Origin: Mesorhizobium sophorae
Lineage (GTDB): Bacteria; Pseudomonadota; Alphaproteobacteria; Rhizobiales; Rhizobiaceae
DNA: 64,000 nucleotides
Direction: 5' to 3'
Assembly (NCBI RefSeq): GCF_002270415.1
Contig: NZ_NNRI01000015.1
Location: 124,001-188,000, forward strand
In this document: positions 59,211 to 64,000 of the stretch, piece by piece
Layout of the letters: every line of letters starts with the position of its first letter
How positions within the stretch are numbered: position 1 is the stretch's first letter
Notes under the pieces: generated by a model
Told to the model about the DNA's origin: nothing
Databases searched by the model: none
Seen by the model: only the letters and a program-made list of their open reading frames with translations
Made by a program: the position numbers and the translations under genes

Positions 59211-62200
59211 TTGAATAGCTCGCCGCCCACGACGTTCGTACTCAACGGCATTACTGCCGATCTGAGCAGCGAGACCTTGCGCGACAAGTCCAACAGGACA
59301 ATCGCACTTCGCCACCAGACCTTCGCGGTGCTTCGTCACCTTCTGGAGAACGCTGATCGCGTCATCACCAAGGACGACCTGATGAAGGCAGTCTGGAACG
59401 GCATAGCCGTGACCGACGACAGCCTAGTGCAATGCATTCACGAGATCCGTGCGGCGCTCAACGACAATCGGCAGGCCGTCGTGCAGACGGTTCCGAGGCG
59501 CGGTTACAGGTTGGTCCTTTCCTCAAATGCCGCACCGAGAATGGCCACCATCCTGGCAGCCGAATTGGCTCCTGAGGGCCGGCTGACAGGCAAGGATGAG
59601 CGGAGCACTGCTGCAGCTTTCTGGGCATACAGGCAGATCATCGATCGGCTGCTGGTTGAACATGCGGATGGTGTGTTCTGGAGCGCCGAAGAGAGCGTGG
59701 TCGCCGAGTTTTCCGGCCCTGTCGAGGCGATGCGGTGTGCGAGTGAGATCCAGCATGATGTCGATAGGCGGAACTGCGAAGTTCCCGAGACAAAGCGCCT
59801 GCGTTTCCGCATCGGCGTTCACCTGGGTTATGTCGTCGCGGAGGGCGATCACCTCGCGGGCGAGGCCGTCGATGTCGCCGCTCATCTGCAAACATTGTCA
59901 CGACCGGGCGGGATTTGTGTCACGGAAGCGGTCCAGGCCCAGGCTCAAGACCGGCTCTCGCTGGACTTCGTCGATCTCGGCGAGTACAAGCTGAAGAGCG
60001 TCGCACGCGCCTTGCGCGTCTACCGCGTACCCCTTGCTTCGGAGGAACCGGTCAGGTCGCCATTTCGCGGTCTCGATGCCTTCGAATTCGAAGATGCCGA
60101 TCTCTTCTTCGGCCGAGCGCGGGCGATTGCTGCCTGCATTGCAAGACTGGAGCGGCAGGCAGCTAGCGGCATGGCATTCCTTCTCATTTACGGAATGAGC
60201 GGTTGCGGCAAGTCTTCCCTCCTGCGCGCTGGCCTGCTGCCGTCATTGACACAGCCTGGAGCCGTGGCCGGCATATCCTTGTGGCGCCGCTGCCTGATCC
60301 GCCTTTCCGAAGGACCGGATCCATTCGCTGTGCTGGCTGCGGCACTGCTTCGCGAAGCTGCTGTGCCGGAGCTGGCCTCCGAAGTAACGGCCGCGGAGTT
60401 TGCTCGGCTCTGCAGGAGCACGCCGGATCGGGCACTGACGATGGTCCGACAGGCACTTGGCAAGGCCGCCGGGCCGGCCCGCTCGCAGATCAGATTGCTT
60501 GTCGCCATCGATCAGCTGGAGGAGCTGTTCACGACCGAGAGGCAGCCGGCGACGCGCGAGGCCCTTGTGCGTTTCATGGCGGTGCTGGCCGCGAGCGGAC
60601 TGGTCTGGGTGATAGCGGCGATCCGTTCGGACTTCTTTCACCGCTGCGGTGAGGTCCGGGGTTTCTCGGCGCTCAAGGATGGCCTCTCCAGCTACGAACT
60701 CCTGCCGCCGACTGGCCCAGAGATCGCGCAGATCATCCGCGAGCCTGCGGGCGTTGCCGGTCTCCGCTTCGAGGAGAGTGCCGAGCTGGGGCGGCTCGAT
60801 GATGTCCTGCAGGAGGCAGCAGCTGCCGATCCCGGATCATTGCCGCTTCTCGAGTTTGTGCTCGACGCGTTGTACGAAGCCGGCCGCGCGCGCCGAGTTC
60901 TCACCTTTGGGCATTATCACGCGCTCGGCGGGCTCGAAGGCGCAATCGCGCGCCGCGCCGATGAAGTCGTAGACTTGCTGGCGCCCAACATCCAGGAGGC
61001 CTTACCCGCGGTGCTGCGCGCGCTCACCACGGCAAGGCCGGGCGATGAAACGGTGACGGCACGTCCGGCCCTGTTCCCCGAAATTGCAGGCACTCCCGAG
61101 CGATCGGCCCTCGTCAGGGGCCTGATCGACGCACGGCTCCTCGTCAGCGACGAGGACGCCGGAGGGCATGTTTTCGTCCGCGTTGCACATGAAGCACTGT
61201 TGAGCCGTTGGCCGCGCGCCAGTGACATTGTGAATGCAAACCGGAACTTCCTCGAGACCCGCGACCGCCTCAGGGCCGACGCTCACCGTTGGCACCTGGA
61301 GAACAGGAATCGAGAGCTTCTCCTTCCGTCCGGCAAACGTCTCGCAGAGGGTGAAGAGCTGATGCTGTCAAGACGGGAGGAGGTCGACGATGACGTCCTT
61401 GAATACATCGAGGCGTCCTTGCGTGCCCATCAGCAGAGAGAGGAGAAGGACCGGCAGGCAGAGCTGGCACTGATCGAGGCCGCCCAAGAGGCAAAACGCG
61501 AACGCCTGGAGCGCGAGGCCGAGCGCCGGAGCCTTGCGGCTGCCGCGGCAAACCGGCTAGCCGGACGTACGCGCAATGCCGCGATTGTAGCGATAATGCT
61601 CGCCCTCCTGGCGGGCGCAGGCGCACTGGTCGCCTTCAGGGCGCAGGAGGAAGCCGGGCGGCAACGCGACCAGGCGCTGCGCAACCAGTCTCTTTCGCTC
61701 TCCTTTCTTTCACAGCAGTCCACGGCGACAGGCAGCACCGAGGCTGCGATCCTCTTGGCGCTCGAAGCACTGCCCTCGAAAGACCAGTCCGAGCGGCCCT
61801 ATCTCTTTGAAGCGGAGGCAGCCCTCTACAAGGCCCTGCTGGCGCACCACCAGATCAAAATCTTCCGGCATGGCGCCGGCGTCGCGGATGCGGCGTTCAA
61901 TCCGAGCGGCGATCACATCGTCACCGCATCCTACGATAAAACTGCAGGCGTCTGGGACATCTCCAGCGGTGCCGAAACTGCGGTTCTAAAAGGTCATGGA
62001 GGGGCCGTGGAGAGGGCTGAGTTCAGCCCGGACGGGAGCCGTATCCTGACGGCCGCGAGGGACGGCACTGCACGCGTATGGAACGCCATCTCGGGAGAAC
62101 AGCTCTTCATCCTGCAGCCGGTAGGCAATTATCCAACCGCAATCTTCAGCCCGAATGGCAACCAGGTGCTGACGGCGGGGGAGAACAGCGATGCAGTGCT

Positions 62201-64000
62201 CTGGGACGCCCGGACCGGAAGAAAAGTCGTGAGTGTAAGAAGCGACGGATATGCACGGGCTGGCTTCAGTCCGGACGGTCACAGCTTCGCGACGGCACGC
62301 AAGCACTTTGTTTCGATCTGGAATACCGCGGATGGCGCACTGACGCGGTCATTCCGGGTGAACTCCCGGCCCTATAGCCTGGCGTTCAGCCCGGACGGGG
62401 GCCGGCTGCTGGCTGGCGCATGCGGCCCGCTTTCATACGGCGGCACTTCCAGCCTTTTAGATGCGTCGAAAGGAACGGAGATCGCGAAGCTGGACGGCCA
62501 CAAGAGCGACACGCAATTGAACGGCGTGATTTTCAGTCACGGGGGTCAGCGGATCGCCACCGTATCACTCGACGGCGCTGCCCGGATTTGGGATGGAGCG
62601 TTGGGAACGTTGCATGACCTGCTCGGCCAGGAGGTTTCGGGTTTGAAGCTCGCCGATATCGGTGCGGATGAACGCGATGAAGAGATGAACGGTGCTTTCA
62701 GCCCGGACGACCGCTTTCTGGCGACTGCTTCGGTCAATGGGCCGGTCCGCATCTGGGACGTTGAACGCGCCTCGTTGGTCACGACGATCGCCGGTCATGA
62801 ATCTTTGGTCGAGCATCTGGAATTCAGCCCGGCCGACAGCAACATTCTTCTCACCGCTTCGCACGATGGCACAGCTCGGCTGTGGGATGTCGACGGCGCA
62901 CTGACGACCACGCTCTCTCATGAATATCGGCCGACTTTCGCGGTCTTCAGTCCCGACAATATCCACCTGTTGACCGGTGGCGGCGACAGCGCGGCGCATC
63001 TCTGGGATGTCCTGAGCGGCCGCGAGATCATCCGGCTCGATACCCATGAGATCGTTCAACGCGCGACGTTCAGTCCCGATGGAAGGCGCGTCGCGACGGC
63101 ATCTCTTGGGGGCCAGGTCCGAATTTGGGAGGTTGCCAGGGGATTCGAGACCGCCCAGTTCCGAGCACATGGCGGACTGATCCAGATCCAGTTTGGTCGC
63201 GACGGCAAATCGCTTGTTTCCGCATCGATCGACGGTACCGCGCAGCTGTGGGATGCGGCGACCGGTACCGAGCTGGCCGTCATCAATACAAGCAGCAAGC
63301 TGCCGCAGGCCATTCTTAGCCCCGACGGACGTCTGGTCTTCGCGGCCAGGGAAGACAATGCGGGCCACCTCCTGAAGGCGGGCGGAGCTGAGCTTAAGGC
63401 CCTTGTGGGGCACCGGGACCGCATCACGGCAGCGGCCTTCAACCCAGACGGTCAACTGGTCGCCACGGGCTCACTCGACCACACGGCCCGAATTTGGTCG
63501 ACAGCGGACGGAGCAAACGTCGTAACGCTGGAAGGACATACCGGCGAGGTGACGGTGGTCTCCTTCAGTCCCGACGGCCAGTCGCTGCTGACGGCCTCAC
63601 GCGATGGAACCGTCCGGATCTGGAGCGTCGCTGGCGGACTGGAAAGGGCCGTTCTTAGGGGCCACAGCGGCGCGGTGGTCAGCGCCCAGTTCAGTCCCAG
63701 TGGTTTGTATGTCGTGACCGCGTCGTCCGAAGATCGCACGGTCCGGCTATGGGCGACGCAATCGGGGCGCCAGATTGCCGTCCTTGCCAGCCGGGACGAA
63801 GCGACCGTTCGACCGGGCCTTACACGCGCAGCTTTCAGTTCCGACGGCACCCAGATCGCAATTGTTTCCGGCGAGGAAAGGGTCCGCATCGTTCGCGTCT
63901 TCCAGACACCCAAGGACCTCATTGACTTCGCCCGGCGCACCGTGCCTCGCGAACTCACCCCTTGCGAGCGGCGAAGCTTCTTCCTTCCTGAAGACCGTGC
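59211..64000 (+). CDS. wHTH / cyclase-like / STAND NTPase / TM / WD40 multidomain protein (3' end outside window)
   Basis: At least 1596 residues, open to the window edge. In order: an OmpR/CadC-type winged helix (residues about 8-103, LLENADRVITKDDLMKAVWN, TVPRRGYRLV), a class III adenylate-cyclase-like domain (about 111-272, FRIGVHLGYVV, GEAVDVAAHL) that lacks obvious catalytic Asp pairs, a STAND-type NTPase with Walker A YGMSGCGKSSLLRA (about 326-339) and Walker B LLVAIDQLEELF (about 427-438), a coiled coil, a TM helix (about 790-810) and at least sixteen WD40-type repeats (FSPDG...WD). The start is probably the TTG at 59211 with GAGGA 7 nt upstream; a GTG at 59193 is possible. Such proteins couple ligand sensing by the WD40 propellers to oligomerisation of the NTPase; here a DNA-binding head suggests a transcriptional output (inference). 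Confidence 0.85.
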   Translation, partial: MNSSPPTTFVLNGITADLSSETLRDKSNRTIALRHQTFAVLRHLLENADRVITKDDLMKAVWNGIAVTDDSLVQCIHEIRAALNDNRQAVVQTVPRRGYRLVLSSNAAPRMATILAAELAPEGRLTGKDERSTAAAFWAYRQIIDRLLVEHADGVFWSAEESVVAEFSGPVEAMRCASEIQHDVDRRNCEVPETKRLRFRIGVHLGYVVAEGDHLAGEAVDVAAHLQTLSRPGGICVTEAVQAQAQDRLSLDFVDLGEYKLKSVARALRVYRVPLASEEPVRSPFRGLDAFEFEDADLFFGRARAIAACIARLERQAASGMAFLLIYGMSGCGKSSLLRAGLLPSLTQPGAVAGISLWRRCLIRLSEGPDPFAVLAAALLREAAVPELASEVTAAEFARLCRSTPDRALTMVRQALGKAAGPARSQIRLLVAIDQLEELFTTERQPATREALVRFMAVLAASGLVWVIAAIRSDFFHRCGEVRGFSALKDGLSSYELLPPTGPEIAQIIREPAGVAGLRFEESAELGRLDDVLQEAAAADPGSLPLLEFVLDALYEAGRARRVLTFGHYHALGGLEGAIARRADEVVDLLAPNIQEALPAVLRALTTARPGDETVTARPALFPEIAGTPERSALVRGLIDARLLVSDEDAGGHVFVRVAHEALLSRWPRASDIVNANRNFLETRDRLRADAHRWHLENRNRELLLPSGKRLAEGEELMLSRREEVDDDVLEYIEASLRAHQQREEKDRQAELALIEAAQEAKRERLEREAERRSLAAAAANRLAGRTRNAAIVAIMLALLAGAGALVAFRAQEEAGRQRDQALRNQSLSLSFLSQQSTATGSTEAAILLALEALPSKDQSERPYLFEAEAALYKALLAHHQIKIFRHGAGVADAAFNPSGDHIVTASYDKTAGVWDISSGAETAVLKGHGGAVERAEFSPDGSRILTAARDGTARVWNAISGEQLFILQPVGNYPTAIFSPNGNQVLTAGENSDAVLWDARTGRKVVSVRSDGYARAGFSPDGHSFATARKHFVSIWNTADGALTRSFRVNSRPYSLAFSPDGGRLLAGACGPLSYGGTSSLLDASKGTEIAKLDGHKSDTQLNGVIFSHGGQRIATVSLDGAARIWDGALGTLHDLLGQEVSGLKLADIGADERDEEMNGAFSPDDRFLATASVNGPVRIWDVERASLVTTIAGHESLVEHLEFSPADSNILLTASHDGTARLWDVDGALTTTLSHEYRPTFAVFSPDNIHLLTGGGDSAAHLWDVLSGREIIRLDTHEIVQRATFSPDGRRVATASLGGQVRIWEVARGFETAQFRAHGGLIQIQFGRDGKSLVSASIDGTAQLWDAATGTELAVINTSSKLPQAILSPDGRLVFAAREDNAGHLLKAGGAELKALVGHRDRITAAAFNPDGQLVATGSLDHTARIWSTADGANVVTLEGHTGEVTVVSFSPDGQSLLTASRDGTVRIWSVAGGLERAVLRGHSGAVVSAQFSPSGLYVVTASSEDRTVRLWATQSGRQIAVLASRDEATVRPGLTRAAFSSDGTQIAIVSGEERVRIVRVFQTPKDLIDFARRTVPRELTPCERRSFFLPEDR

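Noticed and set aside
1-64000. CRISPR arrays, tRNA/rRNA genes, intact IS elements or prophage genes
   Set aside because: No regularly spaced repeats, no cloverleaf-like or rRNA stretches, and no transposase, integrase or phage structural genes were recognised on either strand.

Overview
The window looks like a chromosome segment of a Mesorhizobium-type alphaproteobacterium (Hyphomicrobiales). This rests on the high GC content, a DUF768 gene (a family enriched in Mesorhizobium), rhizobial hairpin repeats with an AAAACCGGGGCCAC core, an ExoX/SyrA-like small membrane protein, a Ku gene and a complete Tad/Flp pilus locus.

Layout. 1-13.2 kb is mostly ordinary chromosome: the 3' end of xseA, a DmpA-type P1 peptidase, a DUF768 protein, a lipocalin-like protein, a TerC-family membrane protein, an MDR-type oxidoreductase, an LLM flavin monooxygenase, a 2OG-Fe(II) oxygenase, uxuA, a frameshifted SDR, and a divergent DUF763/Ku pair. 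13.7-36 kb is the most unusual part. After an AT-rich promoter region comes a 10.2-kb gene for a roughly 3408-residue beta-rich protein of unknown function. It is followed by three tandem paralogous genes of about 235 codons, a secreted multicopper oxidase, a tyrosinase with an extra N-terminal region, a LodA/GoxA-type (CTQ) amine oxidase, a 140-aa beta protein and a LodB-like flavoprotein, all on the plus strand. My inference is that this is a multi-gene oxidative (quinone/aldehyde-forming) system acting on, or together with, very large beta-rich proteins. I know of no described system with this composition.

36-43 kb holds an SDR, the EPS-repressor-like gene and an isoprenylcysteine methyltransferase-like gene, then the minus-strand Tad operon tadA-tadB-tadC-tadD-cpaA. 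43-54 kb carries the divergent plus-strand Tad genes: two nearly identical Flp pilins in a 613-bp duplicated block, cpaB, cpaC, a small lipoprotein, TadG, two TadE-like pseudopilins, cpaE/tadZ, an L,D-transpeptidase and a membrane-anchored coiled-coil protein. Between the two pilins lie a rearranged tadA fragment and a decayed acyltransferase gene.

54-64 kb has two small membrane proteins, a pyridoxamine-phosphate-oxidase-fold protein, a cobalt-type nitrile hydratase operon (alpha, beta, accessory), a DUF1194 (vWA-like) secreted protein, and the 5' part of a large wHTH / cyclase-like / STAND NTPase / TM / WD40 protein cut by the window end. No tRNA, rRNA, CRISPR array or intact insertion sequence was recognised.
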